Shown here: positions 41,149 through 50,555 of the stretch, piece after piece
Layout of the letters: each line of letters opens with the position of its first letter
Position numbering within the stretch: position 1 is the first letter of the stretch
Assembly (NCBI GenBank): GCA_900100595.1
Contig: FMUA01000010.1
Location: 62,001 to 126,000 of the forward strand
Length of the DNA stretch: 64,000 nt
Source: Ruminococcaceae bacterium P7
GTDB taxonomy: Bacteria > Bacillota > Clostridia > Oscillospirales > Acutalibacteraceae
Direction: 5' to 3'
The notes under the pieces: generated by a model
Told to the model about the DNA's origin: nothing
Databases searched by the model: none
Seen by the model: only the letters and a program-made list of their open reading frames with translations
Made by a program: the position numbers and the translations under genes

Positions 41149-41154
41149 GGAAAA

Positions 41155-42627
41155 ATGCGCGGAATTAATATTCTCTGGATATTTCTGATTTTTTCCTTTT
41201 TCGGATGGCTGTTCAGCTGTCTTTACTATTGGATCAAGGAGAAAAAGTTTTATAACAAGGGCTTCCTGACGCTGCCCTTTTCTCCTACATACGGTGCCAG
41301 CGCGGTCATCTGCTATGCAGCGTTTGACAAGATAACCGATAATATTTTCATCATCTTCATCGGCACAGGACTTCTGTTGTCCGCGTTTTCCGTCGTATTG
41401 GGCATCATCGGCGAAAATATCCTCGGCTGCAAGCCGTGGGACTTTTGGGATATGAAGCTTTCGCTCGGAAATTATACGACCATTCCGATCGCATTGCTTC
41501 TCGGTGCAGGCGGCGCGTTCTCGGTCAAGCTGCTGATTCCGATGGTTTATACGATTATCGGTTACATTCCGCCGCTCGTCAGTATGATAATCGCACTGTC
41601 GCTCACCGCGTTGATTCTGATTGACTATATTCTGTCATTCATCACGATTATTCTTCTGAAAAAGAAAATTCGTAAGCTTGACAGCCACGCACAGCTCTTG
41701 GGGGCGGAAATAACAGAGGAACAGCTCAAAGAGCTGGAACAGAACTACAATCGCCTGTTTACCGATAATATTCTCCGCAAGCGTATGACGTCGGCGTTTC
41801 CCGAGCTGCGGCGCGAGGAATATGTCAAGCAGATCACGCAGAAGCTCGACGATATCAAGCAGGACAACATGAAGCAGTACTCGACGGTCTATGACCGCGA
41901 GGAGGATAAGCCCTTTGCGTCGGGACTTTGCTTTGAGAAGCTGTTCGCACTGTTTGTGATCGGCTCCTTTATCGGGACCTGTATCGAAACGGTCTACGCG
42001 CTGATTGTAGAGGGACATTTTGAGTGCCGTGTCGGCTTGGTATACGGTCCGTTCATACCCGTGTACGGCGGCGGCGCCTGTATGCTCACGGTCGCGCTCT
42101 ATAAGCTCTACAAGCTCAGCGACACGCTGGTGTTTATCATCGGCGCGGTGATCGGCGCGTTTTTTGAGTATATCTGCTCATGGGCACAGGAGACCTTCCT
42201 CGGCACGGTGTCGTGGGATTACAGCGATATGCCGCTCAATATCGGCGGCAGAACCTGCCTGTTGTACGCGCTGTTCTGGGGCTTTCTCAGCCTGATCTGG
42301 CTGCGGTATATCTATCCGTTCGTTTCCAAGCAGATAGAAAAAATTCCGAAAAAGCAGGGCTCCATCGCCATCACCGTTCTGGTCGTATTTATGATTGTGG
42401 ACGCAATCGTGACCGTCAGTGCCGTTTACCGCTGGAACCAGCGTGTCAGCGGTGTTCCCGCGGACAACAGCTTTGTCGAATATATCGACAAAACCTTTGA
42501 CGACGACCGCATGGAGTTCCTTTTCCCGCATATGCGCGATTCCGATAGTCTCGACGAGCTGAAATCGCAGGGAGACGCAACGCCCGATTCTGCTAAGCAA
42601 GAAATTATTGAAAAACAGCATGAATGA
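41155..42627 (+). CDS. Duplicated ABC_trans_CmpB (DUF1113) membrane protein
   Basis: 490 residues with two copies of the same membrane module. The first begins FFGWLFSCLYYWIKEKKFYN (residues about 14-180); the second begins FIGTCIETVYALIVEGHFEC (residues about 280-420). Shared features are GFLTLPFSPTYGASAVICYA against GLVYGPFIPVYGGGACMLTV, and KPWDFWDMKLSLGNYTTI against WDYSDMPLNIGGRTCLLYAL. A helical, charged insert (residues about 190-270, LKELEQNYNRLFTDN) joins them. The Pfam family ABC_trans_CmpB carries a putative ABC transporter permease annotation without proof. It starts 6 bp after the SPFH gene. Function unknown. Confidence 0.7.
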   Translation: MRGINILWIFLIFSFFGWLFSCLYYWIKEKKFYNKGFLTLPFSPTYGASAVICYAAFDKITDNIFIIFIGTGLLLSAFSVVLGIIGENILGCKPWDFWDMKLSLGNYTTIPIALLLGAGGAFSVKLLIPMVYTIIGYIPPLVSMIIALSLTALILIDYILSFITIILLKKKIRKLDSHAQLLGAEITEEQLKELEQNYNRLFTDNILRKRMTSAFPELRREEYVKQITQKLDDIKQDNMKQYSTVYDREEDKPFASGLCFEKLFALFVIGSFIGTCIETVYALIVEGHFECRVGLVYGPFIPVYGGGACMLTVALYKLYKLSDTLVFIIGAVIGAFFEYICSWAQETFLGTVSWDYSDMPLNIGGRTCLLYALFWGFLSLIWLRYIYPFVSKQIEKIPKKQGSIAITVLVVFMIVDAIVTVSAVYRWNQRVSGVPADNSFVEYIDKTFDDDRMEFLFPHMRDSDSLDELKSQGDATPDSAKQEIIEKQHE

Positions 42628-42628
42628 T

Positions 42629-42662
42629 AAAGAAGGACAGAGCTTTTCTGTCCTTCTTTCGT
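42629..42662 (+). terminator. Intrinsic terminator after the CmpB-type gene
   Basis: AAAGAAGGACAG (42629-42640) pairs with CTGTCCTTCTTT (42648-42659), with Ts at the end. Confidence 0.8.
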
Positions 42663-42680
42663 TATAATTCTTTTATACTA

Positions 42681-42709
42681 TTGCATTTTTCGCTTGAATT
42701 GGATATAAT
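42681..42709 (+). promoter_or_regulatory. SigA promoter of the purine operon
   Basis: TTGCAT (42681-42686), 17 bp spacer, TATAAT (42704-42709). The transcript starts about 35 nt before purE, which leaves no room for a purine riboswitch. Confidence 0.7.
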
Positions 42710-42750
42710 ATATAAGTTAAAATTGAAATAACTATATCAAGGAGTCAGGT

Positions 42751-43248
42751 ATGAAAAAGGTAGCAATCATCATGGGTTCCGACAGCGATTTTCCCGTTGT
42801 CTCCAAAGCAGTCAAAAAGCTCAGGGAATTTGACGTTCCCTGTGAGGTTCATGTCATGAGCGCACACAGAACGCCCGACGCGGCAATCGCGTTTTCCGCA
42901 AACGCGCGCGCTAACGGCTTCGGCGTGATTATCGCGGCGGCAGGTATGGCAGCGCATCTCGCGGGAGTTCTTGCTGCAAAGACTACACTTCCCGTCATCG
43001 GTATTCCCTGCAAGTCGGCTCAGCTCGACGGCATGGATGCGCTTCTCGCGACAGTGATGATGCCCACGGGCATTCCCGTTGCTACCGTTGCGGTAGACGG
43101 AGCGGCGAACGCCGCGATCCTCGCGGTAGAGATGCTCGCGCTTTCCGACGATGTCCTTGCGCAGAAGCTCGAGGACATGAAGCTGGAAATGGAAAAAGGC
43201 GTTGCCGCAAAGGACGAGGCGATGCAGGCTAAGGTGGCTGAGCTTTGA
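42751..43248 (+). CDS. purE: N5-carboxyaminoimidazole ribonucleotide mutase / AIR carboxylase, class PurE
   Basis: 165 residues. The PurE signature is VAIIMGSDSDFPVVSKAV, then HVMSAHRTPDAAIAFSANAR and IAAAGMAAHLAGVLAAKTTL; GIPCKSAQLDGMDALLATV closes the active site. PurE isomerises N5-CAIR to CAIR, or carboxylates AIR directly in class II. No purK is in the window, so the AIR-dependent class is possible but not proven. ATG 42751 has AAGGAG upstream. The stop overlaps the purF start. Confidence 0.95.
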   Translation: MKKVAIIMGSDSDFPVVSKAVKKLREFDVPCEVHVMSAHRTPDAAIAFSANARANGFGVIIAAAGMAAHLAGVLAAKTTLPVIGIPCKSAQLDGMDALLATVMMPTGIPVATVAVDGAANAAILAVEMLALSDDVLAQKLEDMKLEMEKGVAAKDEAMQAKVAEL

Positions 43249-44690
43249 TGAAGAGTATAGCAATCCCGCAGTCCGAAAAAGCGATGGACGAATGCGGTGT
43301 ATTCGGTTTTTATAATAACGACGGCTTTGACAGCATCGCCGTCACACATGACGCGCTCTACGGTCTCCAGCACAGGGGACAAATCAGCGCGGGCATCACG
43401 GTCAACGACGGCGGCAATTTTTCGACCGTCAAGGAGCTGGGCATGGTATCGGAGGTTTTTCCGCCGAAGGTCATCGCCAAGATGCACAGCGGCAAAATCA
43501 CGGTCGGACATGTCCGCTACACCACCAATCAGAGCCTCGACAGAGCGGCAAATCAGCCGCTTGTGCTGCGCTATAAAGAAGGCTCTCTGGCAATCGCGGC
43601 GAACGGCGCGATTACCAATTTCCCCGAGATCCGCAAGGAGCTGGAGCGCGGCGGCGCTATCTTCCAGTCCAACTCCAACGCGGAGCTGATGGGCTATGTG
43701 ATCGCGACAGAGCGCTGCTCGACCGACAATCTCGAGGACGCGGTTCTCAACGCGATGGAAAAGCTCAAAGGGGCCTATTCGACAGTTATTTGCGCTCCCT
43801 CGCGTCTGATCGGATTCCGTGATTCCTTCGGTTTCCGTCCGCTCTGCATCGGCAAGCTCGGCAACAGCTACATGATCACCTCGGAGAGCTGTGTCATCGA
43901 CAGCGTTGGCGGCGAGTTTGTCCGCGACGTCGCACCCGGTGAGATGGTCGTGATCGACGAGGACGGCTTCCACAGCTATCACCAAAAGACCGTCAGCGAA
44001 AAGACCTCTCTGTGCATCTTTGAGTATGTCTATGTCGCCCGTCCCGACAGCGTGATTGACGGTGTGAGCGTCCACTCAGCCAGAATCAAAGCAGGCGAGC
44101 TGCTCTATCAGGAATATCCCATCGAAGCCGACATGGTCTGCGGTGTGCCCGATTCGGGCGTTATTGCCGCGGAGGGCTACGCCAAGGCGTCGGGAATCCC
44201 GTTCGGCATGGGCTTTATGAAGAATAAATATATCGGCAGAAAGGTCGGCACGGGCGTTGCCAAAAAGAAGCGCCTGATGCAGACCAAGCTGACCGCGCTC
44301 AAATCCAACGTAGAGGGCAAACGGATCATCGTCATTGACGACTCCATCGTCCGCGGTGAGACCACCAAGCACATTGTCAGACTGCTGCGTGAAGCGGGAG
44401 CAACGGAGGTTCATATCCTGATCAGTTCACCGCCGTTCATCGCGCCCTGCTACTTCGGCATCGACATCCACGACAGGGAAGAGCTGATTGCGACCAAGCT
44501 CAGCGTAGAAGAGATTCAGGCGTCCATCGGCGCGGATTCTCTCGGTTATCTCAGTGTAGAGAGCCTTCACAAGAGCGTGGAAAGCGCAGGTATCAGTCTT
44601 TGCGACGGCTGCTTTACCGAGCAGTATGCCGCAGAGGTGCCCACTACCTTCTTTGTTGATAAATACGCGAATAAAATCAAAAATAAATAA
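43248..44690 (+). CDS. purF: Amidophosphoribosyltransferase
   Basis: 480 residues. The N-terminal glutamine amidotransferase (Ntn) begins after a short propeptide with the catalytic Cys in DECGVFGFYNN (near residue 16); LQHRGQISAGI and NGAITNFPEIRKELE follow. The PRTase half has RIIVIDDSIVRGETTKHIV (PRPP loop) and VCGVPDSGVIAAEGYA. CDGCFTEQ near the end and other cysteines would suit a bound Fe-S cluster as in Bacillus-type PurF. It makes phosphoribosylamine from PRPP and glutamine, the committed step. ATG 43248 overlaps the purE stop by one base. Confidence 0.95.
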   Translation: MKSIAIPQSEKAMDECGVFGFYNNDGFDSIAVTHDALYGLQHRGQISAGITVNDGGNFSTVKELGMVSEVFPPKVIAKMHSGKITVGHVRYTTNQSLDRAANQPLVLRYKEGSLAIAANGAITNFPEIRKELERGGAIFQSNSNAELMGYVIATERCSTDNLEDAVLNAMEKLKGAYSTVICAPSRLIGFRDSFGFRPLCIGKLGNSYMITSESCVIDSVGGEFVRDVAPGEMVVIDEDGFHSYHQKTVSEKTSLCIFEYVYVARPDSVIDGVSVHSARIKAGELLYQEYPIEADMVCGVPDSGVIAAEGYAKASGIPFGMGFMKNKYIGRKVGTGVAKKKRLMQTKLTALKSNVEGKRIIVIDDSIVRGETTKHIVRLLREAGATEVHILISSPPFIAPCYFGIDIHDREELIATKLSVEEIQASIGADSLGYLSVESLHKSVESAGISLCDGCFTEQYAAEVPTTFFVDKYANKIKNK

Positions 44691-44702
44691 CGGAGGATTA
44701 TT

Positions 44703-45737
44703 ATGGAAAGCTTTTCTGAGAGTTACAAGGCGGCAGGCGTTGACATCACAGCGGGCTATAAGGCGGTTCAGCTGATGAAAAAGCATGTTGCCCGTACCAA
44801 TACCCCGGGCGTCGTCTCGGGAATCGGCGGCTTCGGCGGACTGTTCAAACCCGATTTTGCGGGAATGGAGGAGCCGATTCTGATCAGCGGCACCGACGGC
44901 GTCGGCACAAAAATCAAGCTTGCGTTCCTGCTCGACAAGCACAACACCATCGGTATTGACTCCGTTGCCATGTGCGTCAACGACGTCATCTGCTGCGGCG
45001 CAAAGCCCCTGTTCTTCCTCGATTATATCGCAATCGGCAAGAACATCCCCGAGAAGGTCGCATCCATTGTCGAGGGTATTGCGGAGGGCTGCGTGCAGTC
45101 CGAATGTGCTCTTGTCGGCGGCGAGACTGCCGAGCACCCCGGTCTGATGCCGGTTGACGAGTACGACGTCGCGGGCTTCTGCGTCGGTATCGCAGACAAG
45201 CCCAAGATGATCGACGGCTCCAAGCTGAAAGAAGGAGACGTCCTGATCGGACTGCGTTCCTCGGGCGTTCACTCCAACGGCTTCTCTCTTGTCAGAAAGA
45301 TTTTTGACATCAACGAGGAAACCATCCACAACACCTATCCCGAGCTGGACAAGCCCCTCGGCGAAACCCTGCTCACACCCACCAAGATTTATGTCAAGCC
45401 GATTCTCGCCCTGATGAAAGAGGTCGAGGTCAAGGCTGTTTCCCATATCACAGGCGGCGGCTTCTATGAGAACATTCCCAGAATGCTCAAGGAAGGCATG
45501 ACCGCAAAGATTCATAAAGACGCGATTCCCGTGCTTCCCATCTTCAAGCTCATGCAGAGAGTGGGCGGCATTTCCGAGCACGATATGTTCAACACCTTCA
45601 ATATGGGCGTCGGTATGATTACCGCCGTCGCCAAGGAGGACGCTGAGAAAGCGCTTGAGGTGCTCGCGGCGAACGGAGAGGACGCTGTTGTTCTCGGCGA
45701 GATCGTGGAAGGCAGCGAAGGAGTTGTGTTCGCGTAA
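44703..45737 (+). CDS. purM: Phosphoribosylformylglycinamidine cyclo-ligase (AIR synthetase)
   Basis: 344 residues. Conserved stretches are [53 protein letters not shown] and [33 protein letters not shown] and [14 protein letters not shown] lie near the end. It closes FGAM to AIR with ATP. The purL enzyme that supplies FGAM is not in this window. CGGAGG precedes ATG 44703. The last base of the stop codon is shared with the purN start. Confidence 0.96.
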   Translation: MESFSESYKAAGVDITAGYKAVQLMKKHVARTNTPGVVSGIGGFGGLFKPDFAGMEEPILISGTDGVGTKIKLAFLLDKHNTIGIDSVAMCVNDVICCGAKPLFFLDYIAIGKNIPEKVASIVEGIAEGCVQSECALVGGETAEHPGLMPVDEYDVAGFCVGIADKPKMIDGSKLKEGDVLIGLRSSGVHSNGFSLVRKIFDINEETIHNTYPELDKPLGETLLTPTKIYVKPILALMKEVEVKAVSHITGGGFYENIPRMLKEGMTAKIHKDAIPVLPIFKLMQRVGGISEHDMFNTFNMGVGMITAVAKEDAEKALEVLAANGEDAVVLGEIVEGSEGVVFA

Positions 45738-46363
45738 TGAAAAACATCGTAGTTCTGGTCTCGGGCGGAGGCACGAATCTGCAGGCGCTCATTGACGCGC
45801 AGCACAGCGGCAAAATCACGGGAGGCGCCATCACCTGCGTGATTTCCTCCAATCCCAACGCCTACGCGCTGGAGAGAGCCGCCAAAAACGGTATTGCCAC
45901 CGAGGTCATCAGACGAAAGGATTTCGCATCGTTTGACGAATACGACACGGCGCTCACAGAGCTGCTGAAAAAAAAGCAGGCGGATCTGGTCGTCCTCGCG
46001 GGCTTTATGACCATCCTCGGCAAGCGCGTGATTCAAGCGTTTGAAAACCGCATCATCAACATCCATCCCGCACTGATCCCGTCCTTCTGCGGCGAGGGCT
46101 ACTATGGTCTGCGCGTACATGAGGAAGCGCTGAAAAAGGGCGTCAAGGTGACGGGCGCGACCGCGCATTTCGTCAATGAAATCTGCGACGGCGGCCCCAT
46201 CATCATCCAGAGGGCGGTAGAGATCAAAAGCGGCGACACACCCGAAATTTTGCAGAGAAGAGTCATGGAGCAGGCGGAATGGCATATTCTCCCGCAGGCG
46301 GTCAACCTCTTCTGTAACGATAAAATCAAAGTCATCGGCAACACAACCGAAATTCTTGAATAA
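45737..46363 (+). CDS. purN: Phosphoribosylglycinamide formyltransferase
   Basis: 208 residues. Motifs are VLVSGGGTNLQALIDAQHSG, VISSNPNAYALERAAKNGI, VVLAGFMTILGKRVI and the formyl-transfer signature NIHPALIPSFCGEGYYGLRV with a downstream GATAHFVNEICDGGPII. The Asn-His-Asp set (N in IINIHPA, D in CDGGP) is intact. It transfers formyl from 10-formyl-THF to GAR. The start overlaps purM by one base. Confidence 0.95.
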   Translation: MKNIVVLVSGGGTNLQALIDAQHSGKITGGAITCVISSNPNAYALERAAKNGIATEVIRRKDFASFDEYDTALTELLKKKQADLVVLAGFMTILGKRVIQAFENRIINIHPALIPSFCGEGYYGLRVHEEALKKGVKVTGATAHFVNEICDGGPIIIQRAVEIKSGDTPEILQRRVMEQAEWHILPQAVNLFCNDKIKVIGNTTEILE

Positions 46364-46375
46364 CGGAGGAAAATT

Positions 46376-47092
46376 ATGAAAGCGGTATCACTCACTCAGG
46401 AAATCGCGTCCACCAGCTATCCCGGCAGAGGCATCGTCCTCGGCAGAAGCGCTGACGGCACCAAAGCGGTCGTCGCCTATTTCATCATGGGCAGAAGCGA
46501 AAACAGCAGAAACAGAGTATTTGTCGAAACAGAGGACGGCATCAAAACAGAGGCGTTTGACCCTTCAAAGCTTGTCGACCCCTCGTTGATTATTTACGCG
46601 CCTGTCCGCGTGCTCGGCAACAAGACCATCGTCACCAACGGTGACCAGACCGATACGATATACGACCTCATGAACCAGCAGCTCACCTTTGAGCAGGCGC
46701 TGCGCACCCGTGAGTTTGAGCCGGACGCTCCCAACTACACACCGCGTATTTCGGGTATCGTCAAGTGCTCCGACGGCAAGATAAATTACGCAATGTCCAT
46801 CCTCAAGAGCGCAGACGGCGACCCGTCCTGCTGTGAGCGCTACACCTTCTCCTATGACGCGCCTCTTGCGGGCAAGGGCAGATTTATCCACACCTACATG
46901 GGCGACGGCAATCCGCTCCCCAGCTTTGAGGGCGAACCGACTCTCGTGGAGATCGGCGACGAGGATATCGATGCTTTTGCGGAAAACGTATGGAACGCGC
47001 TCGACGCGGACAACAAGGTTTCTCTCTTTGTCCGCTACATCGACATTGCCACAGGCAAGGCGGATTCCAGAATCATCAATAAAAACAAATAA
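46376..47092 (+). CDS. purO: IMP cyclohydrolase, PurO-like
   Basis: 238 residues. It starts with TSYPGRGIVLGRSADGTKAV followed by YFIMGRSENSRNRVF, and has APNYTPRISGIVKCSDGKIN. These fit the IMP_cyclohyd family (archaeal-type PurO) rather than the PurH N-terminal domain. It would close FAICAR to IMP. Position between purN and the AICAR transformylase gene supports it strongly. CGGAGG precedes ATG 46376, 12 bp after purN. The symbol is by family analogy; enzyme activity is not tested here. Confidence 0.82.
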   Translation: MKAVSLTQEIASTSYPGRGIVLGRSADGTKAVVAYFIMGRSENSRNRVFVETEDGIKTEAFDPSKLVDPSLIIYAPVRVLGNKTIVTNGDQTDTIYDLMNQQLTFEQALRTREFEPDAPNYTPRISGIVKCSDGKINYAMSILKSADGDPSCCERYTFSYDAPLAGKGRFIHTYMGDGNPLPSFEGEPTLVEIGDEDIDAFAENVWNALDADNKVSLFVRYIDIATGKADSRIINKNK

Positions 47093-47109
47093 GAGGGGAG
47101 ACCATTCCA

Positions 47110-48288
47110 ATGAACGAATTAATGCTCAAATACGGCTGCAATCCCAACCAGAAGCCGTCAAAAATTTACATGCAGGACGGCAGCGAGCTGCCTGTTGAGG
47201 TGCTCAACGGCAAGCCCGGCTATATCAACTTCCTCGACGCGTTCAACTCCTATCAGCTCGTCCGCGAGCTGAAGGCAGCGACAGGACTTCCCGCAGCGGC
47301 GTCCTTCAAGCACGTCAGCCCTGCAGGTGCTGCGGTCGCGACCGAGCTGTCCGACACACTCAAGAAAATTTACTTCGTCGATGACCTCGAGCTTTCTCCG
47401 ATCGCTTCCGCATACGCAATGGCGCGCGGCGCGGACAGAATGTCCTCCTACGGCGACTGGGTGGCGCTCTCTGATACCTGCGACGTGCAGACCGCGAAGC
47501 TCCTCCAGCGCGAGGTTTCCGACGGCATCATCGCTCCCGACTACACCCCCGAGGCTCTCGAGGTGCTCAAAACAAAGAGAAAGGGCAATTATAACGTCGT
47601 CAAAATCAATCCCGACTACAAGCCCAATCCCATCGAGCACAAGGATGTATTCGGCGTGACCTTTGAGCAGGGCAGAAATGAGCTTGTCATCGATGAAGCG
47701 ATGCTCATGCAGAACATCGTGACCGAAAATAAGAATCTCACTGAGGAAGCAAAGCGCGACCTTCTGATTGCGCTGATCACCCTCAAATATACCCAGTCCA
47801 ACTCTGTCTGCTACGCCAAGGGCGGACAGGCGATCGGCGTCGGCGCTGGTCAGCAGTCCAGAATCCACTGCACCCGTCTTGCGGGCAATAAGGCGGATAT
47901 CTGGTACCTCCGTCAGCATCCGAAGGTAATGAACCTCCCGTTTGTGGATAACATCCGCCGTCCCGACAGAGATAACACCATCGACGTCTATATCTCCGAC
48001 GACTACGAGGACGTACTCGCTGACGGCACATGGGAGCTTTTCTTCAAGACAAAGCCCGAACCGCTCACCAGAGAGGAAAAGAAGGAATGGCTCGCAACCT
48101 TCAGCGGCGTTTCTCTCGGCTCCGACGCGTTCTTCCCGTTCGGCGACAACATCGAGAGAGCGAAGCGTTCCGGTGTTGAGTTCGTCGCGCAGCCCGGCGG
48201 CTCTATCCGTGACGACAACGTCATCGAGACCTGCAACAAGTACGGCATGACCATGTCCTTCACGGGCATCCGTCTGTTCCATCACTGA
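47110..48288 (+). CDS. purH: Stand-alone AICAR formyltransferase (PurH C-terminal type)
   Basis: 392 residues and only the transformylase part of PurH. Recognisable parts are LKYGCNPNQKPSKIYMQDG, SFKHVSPAGAAVATELSDTL and AYAMARGADRMSSYGDWVAL, with LKYTQSNSVCYAKGGQAIGV and GAGQQSRIHCTRLAG. The catalytic Lys-His pair sits in FKHVSPAG. The end FVAQPGGSIRDDNVIETCN closes as in PurH. The N-terminal IMP cyclohydrolase (MGS-like) domain is absent, and its job is taken by the preceding PurO-like gene. GAGGGGAG precedes ATG 47110. It converts AICAR to FAICAR. Confidence 0.92.
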   Translation: MNELMLKYGCNPNQKPSKIYMQDGSELPVEVLNGKPGYINFLDAFNSYQLVRELKAATGLPAAASFKHVSPAGAAVATELSDTLKKIYFVDDLELSPIASAYAMARGADRMSSYGDWVALSDTCDVQTAKLLQREVSDGIIAPDYTPEALEVLKTKRKGNYNVVKINPDYKPNPIEHKDVFGVTFEQGRNELVIDEAMLMQNIVTENKNLTEEAKRDLLIALITLKYTQSNSVCYAKGGQAIGVGAGQQSRIHCTRLAGNKADIWYLRQHPKVMNLPFVDNIRRPDRDNTIDVYISDDYEDVLADGTWELFFKTKPEPLTREEKKEWLATFSGVSLGSDAFFPFGDNIERAKRSGVEFVAQPGGSIRDDNVIETCNKYGMTMSFTGIRLFHH

Positions 48289-48310
48289 TGCCGAAGAATC
48301 GAGGTAACGT

Positions 48311-49576
48311 ATGAACATTTTAATGATTGGTTCAGGCGGCAGAGAACACGCGCTGATCAAGAAGCTTCTCGAAAGCCCCAAGTGCACCAAGCTCTATTGC
48401 GCTCCCGGTAACGGCGGCATCTCGCGCGACGCGGAAATCGTCAATATCGGCGCGATGGACAAGGAAAACATGGTCAAATTCGCAAAGGAAAACGCGATTG
48501 ACCTCGCGTTTGTCGCTCCCGACGATCCGCTTGCGGACGGTATGGTTGATGCGTTTCAGGCAGCAGGTATCCGAGCTTTCGGTCCCAATGCGAATGCGGC
48601 GATTATCGAGGCGTCCAAGGTGTTCTCCAAGAACCTGATGAAGAAATACGGCATTCCCACCGCAAAATACGAGGTATTTGACGACGCGGAAAAGGCAATT
48701 GCATACGTCAAGGAAGAGAACACTGTTCCCGTGGTCGTCAAGGCGGACGGTCTTGCACTCGGAAAGGGCGTTATCATTGCGCAGACGATCGACGACGCTG
48801 TCGCGGCAATCAAATCCATCATGGAAGACAAGCAGTTCGGCGATTCAGGCAACAATATTGTTATCGAGGAGTTCCTCACCGGTCCCGAGGTGTCTGTTCT
48901 CGCGTTTACCGACGGAAAGTGCGTCAAGCCGATGGTCAGCTCCAAGGATCACAAGAGAGCCTACGACAACGACGAGGGACTCAATACAGGCGGTATGGGC
49001 ACAATCAGCCCCAATCCCTATTACACCGACGCAGTCGCAGAGGAGTGCATGGAGACCATCTTCAAGCCCACTATCGAAGCGATGAACAAAGAGGGAAGAC
49101 CCTTCAAGGGCTGCCTGTACTTTGGCTTGATGATTACGCCCAACGGTCCCAAGGTGATTGAGTACAACGCGCGCTTCGGCGATCCCGAAGCACAGGTCGT
49201 CCTTCCCAGACTCAAGACCGATTTGGTGGATATCTGTGAGGCTGTCATCGACGGAACCCTGTCCGACCTCGAAATCGAATGGTATGACGGTGCGGCGGCT
49301 TGTGTCGTTATGGCAAGCGGCGGCTATCCCGTTTCCTATAAAAAGGGAATCGAGATGTTCGGTATGGATGACAACGGTCAGGTTGACGGCGCTGTTGTCT
49401 ATCACGCGGGCACCAAGTATGAAAACGGAAAGTTCTTCACCAACGGAGGCAGAGTCCTCGGCGTGACCGCGACCGCCGACACGCTCGACGAGGCGCTGGA
49501 AAAGGCATATGCCGCAGTTGACAAAATCAGCTTTGAGGGTATGCACTTCCGCCACGATATCGGCAGAACAAAATAA
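48311..49576 (+). CDS. purD: Phosphoribosylamine-glycine ligase
   Basis: 421 residues, ATP-grasp fold. MIGSGGREHALIKKLLES opens the N-domain; VVVKADGLALGKGVIIAQT is the ATP-binding strand. IVIEEFLTGPEVSVLAFTDG, GGMGTISPNPYYT and VIEYNARFGDPEAQVVLPRL complete the metal site (EYNARFGDPE). It makes GAR from phosphoribosylamine and glycine. GAGGTAACG precedes ATG 48311. It is the last gene of the operon, followed by a terminator. Confidence 0.96.
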   Translation: MNILMIGSGGREHALIKKLLESPKCTKLYCAPGNGGISRDAEIVNIGAMDKENMVKFAKENAIDLAFVAPDDPLADGMVDAFQAAGIRAFGPNANAAIIEASKVFSKNLMKKYGIPTAKYEVFDDAEKAIAYVKEENTVPVVVKADGLALGKGVIIAQTIDDAVAAIKSIMEDKQFGDSGNNIVIEEFLTGPEVSVLAFTDGKCVKPMVSSKDHKRAYDNDEGLNTGGMGTISPNPYYTDAVAEECMETIFKPTIEAMNKEGRPFKGCLYFGLMITPNGPKVIEYNARFGDPEAQVVLPRLKTDLVDICEAVIDGTLSDLEIEWYDGAAACVVMASGGYPVSYKKGIEMFGMDDNGQVDGAVVYHAGTKYENGKFFTNGGRVLGVTATADTLDEALEKAYAAVDKISFEGMHFRHDIGRTK

Positions 49577-49595
49577 AAACCAATCTATATGATTC

Positions 49596-49630
49596 GCACC
49601 GCATTTCAAAAACCGAAATGCGGTGCTTTT
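49596..49630 (+). terminator. Intrinsic terminator of the purine operon
   Basis: GCACCGCATTTC (49596-49607) and GAAATGCGGTGC (49615-49626) form a perfect 12 bp stem, followed by TTTTG. Confidence 0.85.
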
Positions 49631-49636
49631 GCATGT

Positions 49637-50413
49637 TTAAGAAGCGTTTTTGATCTGCAATCTCAATCTGTCTGAAATCATCGCGATAAACTCGCTGTTG
49701 GTCGGCTTTCCTCTGTCATTCTGGATCGTGTAGCCGAAATAGGAGTTGAGAACATCCACATTTCCTCTGTCCCATGCCACCTCAATCGCGTGACGGATCG
49801 CGCGCTCGACGCGCGAAGAGGTGGTTTCATACTTCTTCGCGACAGCTGGGTAGAGCTGTTTTGTGACCGCGTTGATGATTGCGGGCTGCTCAACTGCCAT
49901 CATAATGGAATCCCTGAGGTAATGATACCCCTTGATATGAGCGGGAACACCGATTTCATGCAGAATCTGCGTCACCTTCAGCTCAATGCCGAATTCATCA
50001 AACGTAATCGGACCGCTGATCATTCTGTCGGTTCTTTTCTTGGATAACAAACTAACCGTTTCGCACAGCTGCGTCACATCATAAGGCTTGAGCACAAAAT
50101 AATCCGCTCCCGCGTTCATGATCTCACGCTCCAGCACCGAGCTGTGGAAGGAAGAAAACACAATGCAGATCGGCTGCTTCTGATTTTGTCGTTTGATGCT
50201 GCGCATCACACCGATAGCGTCCAGCTTCACCATGAAGGCGTCCATCACAACCACATCGGGTAGCTCATTTTCCATGCGGGAGCAAAGCTCCTCTCCGTCC
50301 TTCGTACAAAAGGTGAGCGAAATATTAAAATCCTGAAACACTTTCAGTTTTTCTACCGAAAATTCCGCACTATCCTCTGTCATAATCAGCTTTATCCTAT
50401 TGTCCATGTTCAT
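49637..50413 (-). CDS. spo0A: Sporulation transcription factor Spo0A
   Basis: 258 residues. A receiver domain (residues about 5-125) with acidic residues in IMTEDSAEF, the phosphorylated Asp in [11 protein letters not shown] (near residue 58), Ser/Thr in IVFSSFHSS and Lys in FVLKPYDVT. The DNA-binding domain (residues about 145-258) is highly conserved: [51 protein letters not shown] and a final [18 protein letters not shown]. This is the master regulator of sporulation entry. ATG 50413 and 50407 are both possible behind AAGGAG. It lies downstream of spoIVB, the standard order. A promoter and a perfect 0A box precede it, suggesting autoregulation. Confidence 0.95.
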   Translation of the reverse strand: MNMDNRIKLIMTEDSAEFSVEKLKVFQDFNISLTFCTKDGEELCSRMENELPDVVVMDAFMVKLDAIGVMRSIKRQNQKQPICIVFSSFHSSVLEREIMNAGADYFVLKPYDVTQLCETVSLLSKKRTDRMISGPITFDEFGIELKVTQILHEIGVPAHIKGYHYLRDSIMMAVEQPAIINAVTKQLYPAVAKKYETTSSRVERAIRHAIEVAWDRGNVDVLNSYFGYTIQNDRGKPTNSEFIAMISDRLRLQIKNAS

Positions 50414-50441
50414 TATCTCCTTATTTTTTTGATGTGAGATA

Positions 50442-50470
50442 ATCTTACCACAAATTGGTAATCTTGGCAA
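50442..50470 (-). promoter_or_regulatory. SigA-type promoter of spo0A
   Basis: Minus-strand TTGCCA (50465-50470), 17 bp spacer, TAAGAT (50442-50447). Confidence 0.6.
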
Positions 50471-50524
50471 TAGTTTCCGAGAAAATTTTTTTAATTTTTT
50501 TGTAACTTCTTTTTTTCAACTCGT

Positions 50525-50531
50525 TTCGACA
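50525..50531 (-). promoter_or_regulatory. Spo0A box upstream of spo0A
   Basis: The minus strand reads TGTCGAA, the exact 0A-box core, about 90 bp upstream of the predicted start. A 7-base word is not rare by itself, but its position between spoIVB and spo0A is meaningful. Confidence 0.5.
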
Positions 50532-50555
50532 GAAAGCGAACCACAAGATATTGCT

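Noticed and set aside
42710-42750. Purine riboswitch before purE
   Set aside because: The predicted transcript starts only about 35 nt before the start codon, too short for the aptamer, and no pairing pattern was seen.
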